This document shows, piece by piece, positions 1 to 8,181 of a stretch of DNA of 35,781 bases; position 1 is the first letter of the stretch, and every line of letters begins with the position of its first letter. The stretch is from Chlorobiota bacterium. Its GTDB lineage: Bacteria > Bacteroidota > Ignavibacteria > Kapaibacteriales > NICIL-2. Where the stretch lies: contig JAOAGY010000022.1 in assembly GCA_026415505.1 (NCBI GenBank), forward strand, positions 1-35,781. The letters are read 5' to 3'. Made by a program: the position numbers and the translations under genes. The notes under the pieces are model-generated. The model saw nothing but the letters and a program-made list of their open reading frames with translations, searched no databases and was not told where the DNA came from.

Positions 1-1
1 C

Positions 2-1141
2 ACGACCGACGCGAACGATCTGCGCTTCCGTACCAACAACTCCCAGCGCATGGTCATCACCAGCACCGGTAACGTCGGCATCGGTACGGCATCGCCGTCA
101 ACCACCCTCGATGTCAGCGGAACAGCGAATGTATCGGGGAACACGACTATCGGTGGCAATCTTACCGCCAGCGGAACGACTATCGCACTGCCCAATGTGC
201 CCAGCAGCTCGACCGCAAATGAACTCGTCGTCTGGAACAGTGGAAATCTTGAGCGACGCCCTGCCTCCGGTCTTGTGTCGAGCATTGCGTGGAGTTTGAC
301 GGGCAATAGCGGCACGAGTCCCTCGACGAACTTTTTGGGCACGACGGACAATCAGCCGCTGGTGATCCGCACCAATAACAGCGAACGCATGCGCATTGAC
401 GTCAGTGGCAACGTCGGCATCGGGATCAGTAGCCCCGCAGCTCGGCTCGATGTCGAAGGCAATGCAACGACGACGAATCCTCTGCTCGTATCCAACGATG
501 CCGATGCAACCAAAGACAGTACGCTCGTTTTTTCCTCCAACGGACGGCTCGGCATCGGTACGACATCGCCCTCGAACGCGCTGCATGTCGTCGCTACCAG
601 CGATCCGCTTCGCCTGCAAGGTTTGCAAAGCGATAACTCTCAAACGAACGTTCTCGTCATTGACAACAACGGTGTCGTCAAACAGCGGAGCTTGTCGAGC
701 CTGACGGGAACGACGACCTACATCCGCAAAACGAGCAACCAAACTGTCACCAGTAGCACGACGTATCAAAACGACAACGCGCTGGTGTACACTGCCAGCG
801 CGAACCAGATTTTCGAGTTCGAAGCGTACATGTTCATCTCCGGCGGCAACGGCGGTATCAAAATCCGGGTGAGCATCCCCAGCAGCGCGAGCATGAAGCT
901 CTACGCCGAACTCAAAAAAGACGATCAGCATCACTGGGTGTACGCCAAGCTCACTTCCGGCACCGACGAAGTTTCGTGGAGCACGATAGACAACACCTAC
1001 GGCTATGCCCGCATCGTCGGCATCGTGCAGATGGGATCGTCTGGAGGGAACGTGCAAGTACAGTGGGCGCAGAACAGCTCGAATGCGACCGGTACGACGG
1101 TCGAGGCTGGCTCGTACCTAAAAATCACACCGATCCAGTAG
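2..1141 (+). CDS. Tail-fibre-like repeat protein, 3' part only
   Basis: The reading frame is open from the first bases of the window, so the start lies upstream and about 379 residues are visible. The visible part holds spaced repeats of the type 'NNSxRMxI...SGNVGIGTxSP...LDV', seen near the window start, at 358-450 and at 550-600. This pattern is typical of phage tail-fibre-like and trimeric surface proteins, and is common in secreted proteins of Bacteroidota and Ignavibacteria. The last 140 residues form a distinct Ser/Thr/Gly-rich, probably beta-sandwich C-terminal domain ending in 'GSYLKITPIQ'. I see no T9SS sorting domain and no intramolecular chaperone motif. It converges with the helicase gene, with 29 bases between the stops. 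A surface or adhesion role is inferred from the repeat type only. Confidence 0.7.
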   Translation, partial: TTDANDLRFRTNNSQRMVITSTGNVGIGTASPSTTLDVSGTANVSGNTTIGGNLTASGTTIALPNVPSSSTANELVVWNSGNLERRPASGLVSSIAWSLTGNSGTSPSTNFLGTTDNQPLVIRTNNSERMRIDVSGNVGIGISSPAARLDVEGNATTTNPLLVSNDADATKDSTLVFSSNGRLGIGTTSPSNALHVVATSDPLRLQGLQSDNSQTNVLVIDNNGVVKQRSLSSLTGTTTYIRKTSNQTVTSSTTYQNDNALVYTASANQIFEFEAYMFISGGNGGIKIRVSIPSSASMKLYAELKKDDQHHWVYAKLTSGTDEVSWSTIDNTYGYARIVGIVQMGSSGGNVQVQWAQNSSNATGTTVEAGSYLKITPIQ

Positions 1142-1170
1142 CACCGTTGGCGCTTGTCGAGTGTTGTCGC

Positions 1171-3372
1171 TTAGCCAAGCACACGCAGGGGAGCAAAACG
1201 CGCCATGAGGAGCTTATCGCCGGCTGTCTCGAATCGGACGCGCAGCCGGGTGTCGTTGCCCTTTCCTTCGACCTCGGCGACAATGCCGATGCCGAAGAGG
1301 GGATGCTCTACTTTCATGCCACGTCGGTACCGTGCAGACTTCCCATTTTGGCGGTCGGCTATCGCGCTGCTTGGAGCGACGTTACCAGTGAAAGCCTGCT
1401 GGCGCACTCGGAGGAAATCCTCCGGACGTTCGGCGTCGAGCAGCTCCGGTGGCAACTCTCCCAGAAAACTCGATGCAATCGCCGGCTGCATGACACCGAA
1501 CGTCGAACGATGGCGCCCATACGTGAGAACGACACGCGTTCGCGCTCGTGTCAAGCCAACGTAGAACAATCGCCGCTCTTCATGACGATCGGCATCGGTA
1601 CTGCCAGCACGAATGAGGGGCAACAATCCTTCGACCAAGCCAGCGATAATGACGACGGGAAATTCCAGTCCCTTTGCCGCATGGAGCGTCATCAATTGGA
1701 CAGCATCGCTCTCGGTGGTTTCGTCGGCGCTGGTGAGCAACGATACACGCTGCATGTAGTCGGCAAGAGTCGGTTGCTGACCGCCATCTTCGACCGCTGT
1801 GGCGTACTCGGTGACATCCCCGATCAAGCGGGCGATGTTCTCGTAGCGATCGAGCGCTTCATCGGTCGCCTGGGATTTGTAGTAGCCGAGCAGACCGACT
1901 GCGTCGAGATAGTGATGGATGAGTTCTCCGAGCGGGACAGTTGCGAGTTTCGACGCCGTCACAGTGACGATCGACGCGAGTTGTTCGAGAACGAGCTGTT
2001 TCTGTTTGGCGATCGTACCGATGCTTCGCGCGCGAAGCGCAGCTTCCAGCAACGACACACCCTCCGCGCTGGACCACCGCCGCAGATGTTCAAGTGTCGC
2101 GTCACCGATGCCGCGCGGTGGTTCGTTGATGATACGCAGAAACGCTTCGTCGTCTCTGGGGTTGAGCAACAGTCGCATGTAGGCAAGCGCATCCTTGATT
2201 TCCTTGCGCTTGTAGAACGAAATGCCACCGATGATGCGATAGGGTATCTCGGCTCGACGAAGCTCGTCTTCGAGATGCTGCGACTGAGCGTTGATGCGGT
2301 AGAGAACAGCTACCTCGGACCAGGCGCTAATCGCTGCCGAGTCGCGGAGCTGCGCGATTGTCTCGACAATGCCGGCGGCTTCCTCGGCTTCGTCCCAGTA
2401 CGAGACGACACGAATCGGCTGACCACCGGACTGCGACGTCCAGAGCGATTTCGGTATCTGTCGGGGATTGTGCGCAATGAGCGCGTTGGCGGCGTCGAGA
2501 ATGACCTGCGTCGAACGATAGTTCTGCTCCAGTCGGATCAGCACGTGGTCGGGGAAATCGCGCTGAAACTCGAAGATGTTCTCCACACGGGCACCGCGCC
2601 AACTGTAAATACTCTGCGCATCGTCGCCGACAGCAAAAAGATTACGATGTCCTCCGGCGAGCAGTTTGAGCGCCTCGTACTGCGCCCGGTTGGTGTCTTG
2701 GTATTCGTCCACGTGGATGTAGTGGAACAAGTCCTGGCACAAGTGCAACACGTCGTCGGAGCTTGCCAGCACGTCGATCATATTGAGCAGCAGGTCGTCG
2801 AAATCCATCGCATCGGCTTTGCGCAGAGCACGCTGGTAGAGCTGATACACCGTCGCGATGCGACGTTCGCGTGGAGTCGTAGCCAGCCGTGCGTACTCGT
2901 CCGGTGTCACCAGATCGTTTTTGGCGCGCGAGATCGCACCTCGTACCGCTTGGGGCGACAACTCGCTCGGCGGGATGTTCTGCTCTTTGAGCAGCCGTCG
3001 AATGAGCGACAGCGAATCTTCGTCGTCGTAGATGGCATAGTTGGGTGTAAAACCGAGCACCTCGGCATTGCGGCGCAACAACCGAGCGAAAATCGAATGA
3101 AACGTTCCCGCCCACACACGACGAGCTGCCCACCGATCGCACCAGCGCTCGATCCGCTGGCGAAGTTCGTCGGCAGCTTTATTGGTGAACGTCATCGCGA
3201 CGATTCGCTCGGGCGGGATACCGTTGGCGATCAAGTATGCAACGCGTGCTGTCAACACGCGCGTTTTGCCGCTGCCAGCGCCGGCGATGACCAACACCGG
3301 ACCATCGGTTGTCGTGACCGCCTGCCGTTGCGGTTCGTTCAACTGCGCCAGAAGATGCTCGACATCGTACAC
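1171..3372 (-). CDS. uvrD: UvrD/PcrA-type superfamily 1 DNA helicase
   Basis: ATP-dependent 3'-5' helicase of nucleotide-excision and mismatch repair or replication-conflict resolution. From a GTG start at 3372 the protein is 733 residues, the usual UvrD/PcrA length; the frame stays open to 3624 but the extra N-terminal residues do not look like family sequence. Motifs in order: Q-motif 'LNEPQRQAV' (12-19), Walker A 'GAGSGKT' (31-37, Lys36), 'VDEYQDTN' (motif II), 'GDDAQSIYSWRGA' (motif III), 'YRST' (IV), 'TLHAAKGLEFPVV' (V) and 'VGLTRAR' (VI). The end, 'VEHPLFGIGIVAEV...', is the Tudor-like C-terminal domain of PcrA/UvrD that contacts RNA polymerase. All helicase motifs are intact. A TATCTTTG box lies 34 bases upstream of the start codon. 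PcrA and UvrD cannot be told apart by sequence alone here. Confidence 0.93.
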   Translation of the reverse strand: MYDVEHLLAQLNEPQRQAVTTTDGPVLVIAGAGSGKTRVLTARVAYLIANGIPPERIVAMTFTNKAADELRQRIERWCDRWAARRVWAGTFHSIFARLLRRNAEVLGFTPNYAIYDDEDSLSLIRRLLKEQNIPPSELSPQAVRGAISRAKNDLVTPDEYARLATTPRERRIATVYQLYQRALRKADAMDFDDLLLNMIDVLASSDDVLHLCQDLFHYIHVDEYQDTNRAQYEALKLLAGGHRNLFAVGDDAQSIYSWRGARVENIFEFQRDFPDHVLIRLEQNYRSTQVILDAANALIAHNPRQIPKSLWTSQSGGQPIRVVSYWDEAEEAAGIVETIAQLRDSAAISAWSEVAVLYRINAQSQHLEDELRRAEIPYRIIGGISFYKRKEIKDALAYMRLLLNPRDDEAFLRIINEPPRGIGDATLEHLRRWSSAEGVSLLEAALRARSIGTIAKQKQLVLEQLASIVTVTASKLATVPLGELIHHYLDAVGLLGYYKSQATDEALDRYENIARLIGDVTEYATAVEDGGQQPTLADYMQRVSLLTSADETTESDAVQLMTLHAAKGLEFPVVIIAGLVEGLLPLIRAGSTDADRHEERRLFYVGLTRARTRVVLTYGRHRSTFGVMQPAIASSFLGELPPELLDAERPEDFLRVRQQAFTGNVAPSSAIADRQNGKSARYRRGMKVEHPLFGIGIVAEVEGKGNDTRLRVRFETAGDKLLMARFAPLRVLG

Positions 3373-3405
3373 CGGAGGAAATCGGGACGGTTCAACGTGG
3401 GTGCG

Positions 3406-3413
3406 CAAAGATA
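3406..3413 (-). promoter_or_regulatory. Putative -7 box (TATCTTTG) for uvrD
   Basis: On the minus strand the octamer TATCTTTG matches the Bacteroidota -7 consensus TAnnTTTG exactly, 34 bases before the GTG start of uvrD. The surrounding GGTATCTTTGCGC is identical to the sequence just before the tRNA-Leu gene at 24806-24818. I see no TTG-type -33 element at 19-21 bases spacing. Confidence 0.6.
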
Positions 3414-3435
3414 CCGCAGCATTCGGCGACGAGTG

Positions 3436-3443
3436 TAATTTTG
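3436..3443 (+). promoter_or_regulatory. Putative -7 box (TAATTTTG) for the VWA-like gene
   Basis: TAATTTTG matches TAnnTTTG and lies 53 bases before the ATG at 3497. It is 22 bases from the oppositely oriented uvrD box, so the gap looks like a compact divergent promoter pair. No -33 TTG is evident. Confidence 0.5.
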
Positions 3444-3496
3444 GCACCGACGATGTACCTGCCCGGCACCATGTTTTGCACACTGTGAGCACCGCA

Positions 3497-6307
3497 ATGC
3501 CGTACCGAGTCAGATACTGCCTCTTCTCGACGGTAACGAGCGCTACGCTGACCGTGCTCGTATGGGCAGTGCTCCTCGGTAGCAGTGTGCCAGTGGGAGC
3601 ACAGCAATTGATCGTCAGCGACATCGCTACAGCGAACTTCCCACAACTGACCGTCCGCGTTCATGCGTTCGATGCCGAGGGGAATCCTCGTCTGCTCGAT
3701 CCTCAGCTCGATCGCATCGTCACCGAGCGTCTCGGCGTCGTTCGGCAGACGACCGCTGTCGTCACGTGCCCACCGCTTCCGTCGCCAACACCGACGACAG
3801 CGGTTTTCGCATTCGATTGGACGAGCGATTCGATCAGAGGCGCAGCAGCGGCTGCAATCGGTTCGTGGTTCGATGCAGCGGCACCGGGGAGCGAAGCGGG
3901 CATCGTCGTCTTCGGCTCGCGTCCATACGTTTTGGCTGACATCGGCACCGACACTGCTGCTCTGCTGGCCAGTGTGAATCGCTTGCCTCGGCTGGAATCT
4001 GCCTTTCCGTACCGCGCCCTGCTCGATTCGCTGCTCGGAGCAGTCGCGATCGCAGCACGCGGACATTTCCCGCGCACTGTCGTATTGGTCACCGATCACA
4101 AATTGTCGTCGCCGCCAGCCTCGCTGCTGCAAGTGCTGCAAACGACGGGAACGCGGTTGGTTGTCGTCGCTTTTCATCGCGACATTCCACCGGCGCTCAG
4201 CGATCTGTGCACCGCCAGCGGAGGACTGGTACTCGGCGGCGCGACAGCATCCCAACTGCCTCGTCTGTTTCGAATGGCAACACATGTCGCTGCTGGTTAT
4301 CAACCGTGCAGCGTGACCTGGCAGAGCACTTACGACTGCGTCCAGATACGGACAGTCCAGCTCACCGCGCCGAGCATCAGTGCGAGCACCGAATTCAGCT
4401 ACTCGCTCGCCTCGCGACAAATTCCGCTGCTGGATGTATTGCCCAGGTACCGGGACTTGGGCACCTTTCCGCCCGGTGCCACGCCGGCGCAAGAATTCGT
4501 TTTGACCGCGCTCAACGCCGACATTACGCTGCTGGCGATAAGCAGCGACCCATCGGTCGAGATCGTCGAAGGACAAATCACCGCACCGCTCCTGTTGCCG
4601 ATGGGACAGCAATTTCGAATCTGGGCGCGGCTCCGTGTTGACCGTCCCGAACGAACGGTCGGTACCATTCGCATCGTCAGCACCAGTTGTTCGGGAGTGG
4701 ACATCGTCACAGTAGCAGCCAACGTCGCTCTCCCGACAAGCAGCGCATTGCAAATCACCCAACCCAGCAATGACACGACCATCGAGTATGCTGGATTGCC
4801 GCTGCGGATTCGGTGGATAGGTGCAGTGCCGAACGACTCGCTCACCTTGTCGGTTCAACAGCTGGGCGATACGACGTGGACCGTTTTAGCGGATCATCTG
4901 ACGACGACCGAATTTACCTGGCGGCTGCCGGAGAGCGGTCGCTACCGCTTTCAGGTGCGCAACCGGCAGGGCACGATGAGCGCCGAATCCGGTATCGTCA
5001 TCGTCGCACCGCCGCCGTTCGCCTTCGTCCCCATCGTCGTTCCAACTACTCGCAGCGGTACAGCAGTTGAATTCCGTCCGCCGCAGTTGATTTGCTCGGA
5101 CACTTCGCAGCCGATCCGGTTCGACTCGCTGTATTTCGTCAGCGGACGATCATTCCAGTTAGTGCGCGATGTCCCCGACACCGTGTACCCCGGACAATGC
5201 GCCACTGCATGGATACGGTTTGCTCCGACTGAGCCCGGGCTTCACGCCGATACGCTGATCGCCGAAACTCCCGTCGGAGTTCGCACTCTACGGGTCGAAG
5301 CGATGGCGACACAACCGCAGTTGATCGTACCCGCGACAATCCGACTCGGCAACGTCCCGCTCGGCACGTACCGTGATACGCTGGTGCAGTGGTTCGCATG
5401 CTCGACGACGCCGCAACAGGTGCGCTTGCAGCCAGTCGGTCCGGACAGCTCCCAAGTACAGCTCCTGACAATTCGGCAATTGTCGCTTACCGAGGAAACA
5501 CCGTGTTCAGCATATCCGTTCGGTTTCCGTGCCGAGCGACTTGGTCGGACGTGCTTGCGATTGCTTGTCGAAAGCAGCGAAGGGCAGCCCTACGAATGCG
5601 TGCTCGTCGGCGATGTCGTCTGCGCCGAGCCGTACAGCGGCGCGATGCTGTCCGCCCCACCGACGCTCGTCACTCAAGCTGGTCACGTCATCACTGTCCC
5701 CGTGTGGATGCCCTCGGTACCGCGGCAGTTCCGCACCATGCAACGTCCGTACCGCTTCACCGTTCGGTGCAACGCATCCGCCCTGCTGCCCGAACCGCCC
5801 CTCGGACGCGGAACAATCGCCGATGGCGAACGCATAGTGACGGTCACAGGTCGCGGCTTTCTTCGAGACGATACGTTAGCGCTGCTCCGCTTTGGCACCT
5901 ACTGGGGCACGTCACCGATCGTCCAATTGCGCATCGAGGATTTCCAGTGGCTCGACGATTGCTCGCTGGCATTGGCACCGACATCGGTAGCGATCGTGTT
6001 CACCGATTACTGCACCGCCGGTGGAACGACGCGCTTATTCGTTGATGGCTCGCCACCGATTATCGAACAGGTCGCTCCCCAACCCAGCGAGGGAACGGTG
6101 CATCTGCGACTGCGCGTCGAGCAGCAAATGCCTGTCGAGCTGCGATGCCTCGATGTGCTCGGCATCGAGCGCTGGCATACTGAGCTGGGAAGCGTCGTGG
6201 GCACTGTCGAGGGAACATTCGTGCTCGATCTACCGCCGGGTCAATACATCCTGCAAGCCCGCTCGCCATTTGGCACCAGTAGTACGATCGTTATTCGCTC
6301 GCCATGA
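3497..6307 (+). CDS. Secreted VWA-like, multi-beta-domain T9SS cargo protein
   Basis: A 936-residue exported protein. The ATG at 3497 is chosen because it starts a clear signal peptide (hydrophobic core about 16-30, 'VPVGAQQ' cleavage region). Residues about 98-260 resemble a von Willebrand A fold: 'AVFAFDWTSDS' where the DxSxS metal site would be (degenerate; Asp107) and 'VVLVTDHK' at the later strand. Then come ASH/HYDIN-like beta domains (about 415-510 and 610-705) with an Ig/FN3-like module between (about 515-600, 'LRIRWIGAVPNDSLTLSV'). The last 75 residues ('QPSEGTVHLRLRV...LDVLGIERW...PPGQYILQA') have the form of a T9SS type A sorting domain. Together these predict a cell-surface or secreted protein; the ligand is unknown. 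Its stop overlaps the start of the next gene by four bases (ATGA), implying translational coupling. Confidence 0.75.
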   Translation: MPYRVRYCLFSTVTSATLTVLVWAVLLGSSVPVGAQQLIVSDIATANFPQLTVRVHAFDAEGNPRLLDPQLDRIVTERLGVVRQTTAVVTCPPLPSPTPTTAVFAFDWTSDSIRGAAAAAIGSWFDAAAPGSEAGIVVFGSRPYVLADIGTDTAALLASVNRLPRLESAFPYRALLDSLLGAVAIAARGHFPRTVVLVTDHKLSSPPASLLQVLQTTGTRLVVVAFHRDIPPALSDLCTASGGLVLGGATASQLPRLFRMATHVAAGYQPCSVTWQSTYDCVQIRTVQLTAPSISASTEFSYSLASRQIPLLDVLPRYRDLGTFPPGATPAQEFVLTALNADITLLAISSDPSVEIVEGQITAPLLLPMGQQFRIWARLRVDRPERTVGTIRIVSTSCSGVDIVTVAANVALPTSSALQITQPSNDTTIEYAGLPLRIRWIGAVPNDSLTLSVQQLGDTTWTVLADHLTTTEFTWRLPESGRYRFQVRNRQGTMSAESGIVIVAPPPFAFVPIVVPTTRSGTAVEFRPPQLICSDTSQPIRFDSLYFVSGRSFQLVRDVPDTVYPGQCATAWIRFAPTEPGLHADTLIAETPVGVRTLRVEAMATQPQLIVPATIRLGNVPLGTYRDTLVQWFACSTTPQQVRLQPVGPDSSQVQLLTIRQLSLTEETPCSAYPFGFRAERLGRTCLRLLVESSEGQPYECVLVGDVVCAEPYSGAMLSAPPTLVTQAGHVITVPVWMPSVPRQFRTMQRPYRFTVRCNASALLPEPPLGRGTIADGERIVTVTGRGFLRDDTLALLRFGTYWGTSPIVQLRIEDFQWLDDCSLALAPTSVAIVFTDYCTAGGTTRLFVDGSPPIIEQVAPQPSEGTVHLRLRVEQQMPVELRCLDVLGIERWHTELGSVVGTVEGTFVLDLPPGQYILQARSPFGTSSTIVIRSP

Positions 6308-8181
6308 TCGAAGCATCCATCTGGCGGTCGGTCTGGATCGGTATCTTCACGGCATGTGTTGTGCTGACGAGTATCTGCGTGGCACAGCAAACACCGTCGT
6401 CTGGCAGTGTTCGGCTCGGCGCTACGGCGATGGGAGGCGTCACATTGCATATCGCCAATTTTTCTTCGCTGCCCGAGCTGCCCTCGTGTTGTCCTCAGTT
6501 CCGTGATGGGAGCGGCGTTGGCGCTGGAGCGATGCTCTGGGGAGAGTATCCGCTCCTTTCGTCGCTGTCGGTAGGCATCCGCATCGGGACAGCCAGCTTC
6601 GGCGGTATCCTTCGAGCATTGGAACGCAAACCTGTACTCGTCGCCGATACCCCGACTGAAGCGGTCATCCAGCACAGCCTCGCCAGCCGCTTCCACTCGA
6701 TGCGGTGGGAAGGGTATATCGGCATCCGAGCGTCGAGCATTCTCGATGTGTACATCGGCGCGGGTACCGATCTGATCCAGCAGGCTGACGGCGATATTCG
6801 CGAAGAACTCGTTCAGCCGGCTCGCGGGACGTTCGAGAACGGTTTGCGCGAACGGAACACTCGGTCGGCGACACTGGCGAGCACTGTCCGCTCGATGGCG
6901 TCGCTTATCACCGGTATGAGGTTTTCCATTCCGCTCGATGCTTCCAAGCGCTGGTCGCTCGTGCCGGAGCTGAGCTTTCGCTATGCACTCGATCCAATCG
7001 CACGCGATCAGCAATGGTACATCTACAGCGTTCTCGTCGGCGTCGGGCTTGCCTTCGAGCCGCTACCTTTGCCGACCCTGCCGCCGAGCGAATCGCTACC
7101 AGAGCCGACTTCGACCCCGTCATTACCTCTCGGCGCCTCGATTGTCGCCTACGGCATCGAGAGCGATCGCGAACACTTGCCATTGCGGATCGAAGAACAC
7201 CGGCGTTGGCGTGTTCTCCCGTTGCTGCCTGTCCTTTACACCGATGGCGGCACAAGCATCCCCGACCGCTATATCGTCCCCGCGTCCGCGGAAGACACGG
7301 TGTGGCGCTCGACACTCTCATCGCCGCTGGGCGCGTACTACGCTTTGCTGCCGATCATCGCCACCCGTCTGCGGCAGAGCGACGACACACTCACGATCGT
7401 CGGCATAGACAAGCAATCGGCAGCACAAGCGCGGCGCCGCAGCGATTACATCGCCCGCTATTTCCAGGCGATCTGGAAAATACCGCCCGAACGACTGCGC
7501 ATCCTCTCACGAGTGGACGAACGCGACACCGCTTCGCGGGTACAGTTCGAAGGGAATTCATCGTTGCTCGGACCAATCGAACATCTCGACACCGTGCGCA
7601 GCATCGTTCCAGCATTGCTACGGCTGAGACCGGCAACCAACGGCGCCGAACCACTCAAACAGTGGACGATACGGCTCTGGCAAGATTCGACCGATCTGGC
7701 GTTGCGGAGCGGAACAGGCGGGCTTCCCCTACGCATCGACGTCGAACTGGCGCAGCACAGCGAACGCTTGCGGACGGATTTGCCGCTCCGTGTACGATTG
7801 GACGTCGAAAGCACATCAGGCAACCGCGTCTGGGCGGAGGAGCAAATTCCCATCGAGACATCTCCGCTCAGCCGCGCTGCCGATGGCGAACACACGGCGA
7901 CGGTCGAGTACTTTCTCTTTTCCACCGGGCACCTGACGACAGAGCAGGCTGAGCGGCTCGCGACGCGCTATCGCCACCGCCTGCGCGACGTGGCGATCGT
8001 TCTCTACGGCAACTCGCTGGAATTGGACGATGCTCTCCGCCGTACTGTGTCGGTACTGCGCCAAGCAGGTTTTCCCGACCCTCGCATCGAGCGACACGAA
8101 GCACTCTACCGTCCCTTCACACCCGAACGCGCTCGCTATTCGACGATGATCGCTGTGCAAATCCGCTACCTCGATCGCTGA
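6304..8181 (+). CDS. OmpA-family outer-membrane barrel protein
   Basis: A 625-residue protein with an N-terminal signal peptide ending near 'SICVAQQ'. Residues about 35-250 have alternating hydrophobic strands and glycine-rich turns ('GVGAGAMLWGEYPLLSSLSVGIRIGTASFGG', shown in part) typical of an outer-membrane beta-barrel. A Pro/Ser-rich linker follows (about 252-276), then OmpA-like periplasmic sequence with 'ARRRSDYIARYFQAIWKIPPERLRI' (in part), the helix that normally carries the peptidoglycan-binding motif. A second, weaker helix-strand repeat lies at the extreme C-terminus ('LRRTVSVLRQAGFPDPRI'). It starts inside the stop of the T9SS-cargo-like gene (ATGA overlap), so the two are probably made in fixed ratio. 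Its last 16 bases overlap the convergent lnt gene. OmpA membership is fairly secure; a functional tie to its neighbour is inferred. Confidence 0.75.
   Translation: MIEASIWRSVWIGIFTACVVLTSICVAQQTPSSGSVRLGATAMGGVTLHIANFSSLPELPSCCPQFRDGSGVGAGAMLWGEYPLLSSLSVGIRIGTASFGGILRALERKPVLVADTPTEAVIQHSLASRFHSMRWEGYIGIRASSILDVYIGAGTDLIQQADGDIREELVQPARGTFENGLRERNTRSATLASTVRSMASLITGMRFSIPLDASKRWSLVPELSFRYALDPIARDQQWYIYSVLVGVGLAFEPLPLPTLPPSESLPEPTSTPSLPLGASIVAYGIESDREHLPLRIEEHRRWRVLPLLPVLYTDGGTSIPDRYIVPASAEDTVWRSTLSSPLGAYYALLPIIATRLRQSDDTLTIVGIDKQSAAQARRRSDYIARYFQAIWKIPPERLRILSRVDERDTASRVQFEGNSSLLGPIEHLDTVRSIVPALLRLRPATNGAEPLKQWTIRLWQDSTDLALRSGTGGLPLRIDVELAQHSERLRTDLPLRVRLDVESTSGNRVWAEEQIPIETSPLSRAADGEHTATVEYFLFSTGHLTTEQAERLATRYRHRLRDVAIVLYGNSLELDDALRRTVSVLRQAGFPDPRIERHEALYRPFTPERARYSTMIAVQIRYLDR

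Noticed and set aside
976..3438. 820-codon open frame on the plus strand opposite uvrD
   Set aside because: Antisense shadow: GC-rich codon use of the real gene suppresses stops on the other strand. The minus frame has all helicase motifs.
3373..3624. 84-residue N-terminal extension of uvrD
   Set aside because: The sequence does not resemble the family, and the GTG at 3372 gives the standard length and lies just after a -7 box. The extension overlaps the divergent gene.
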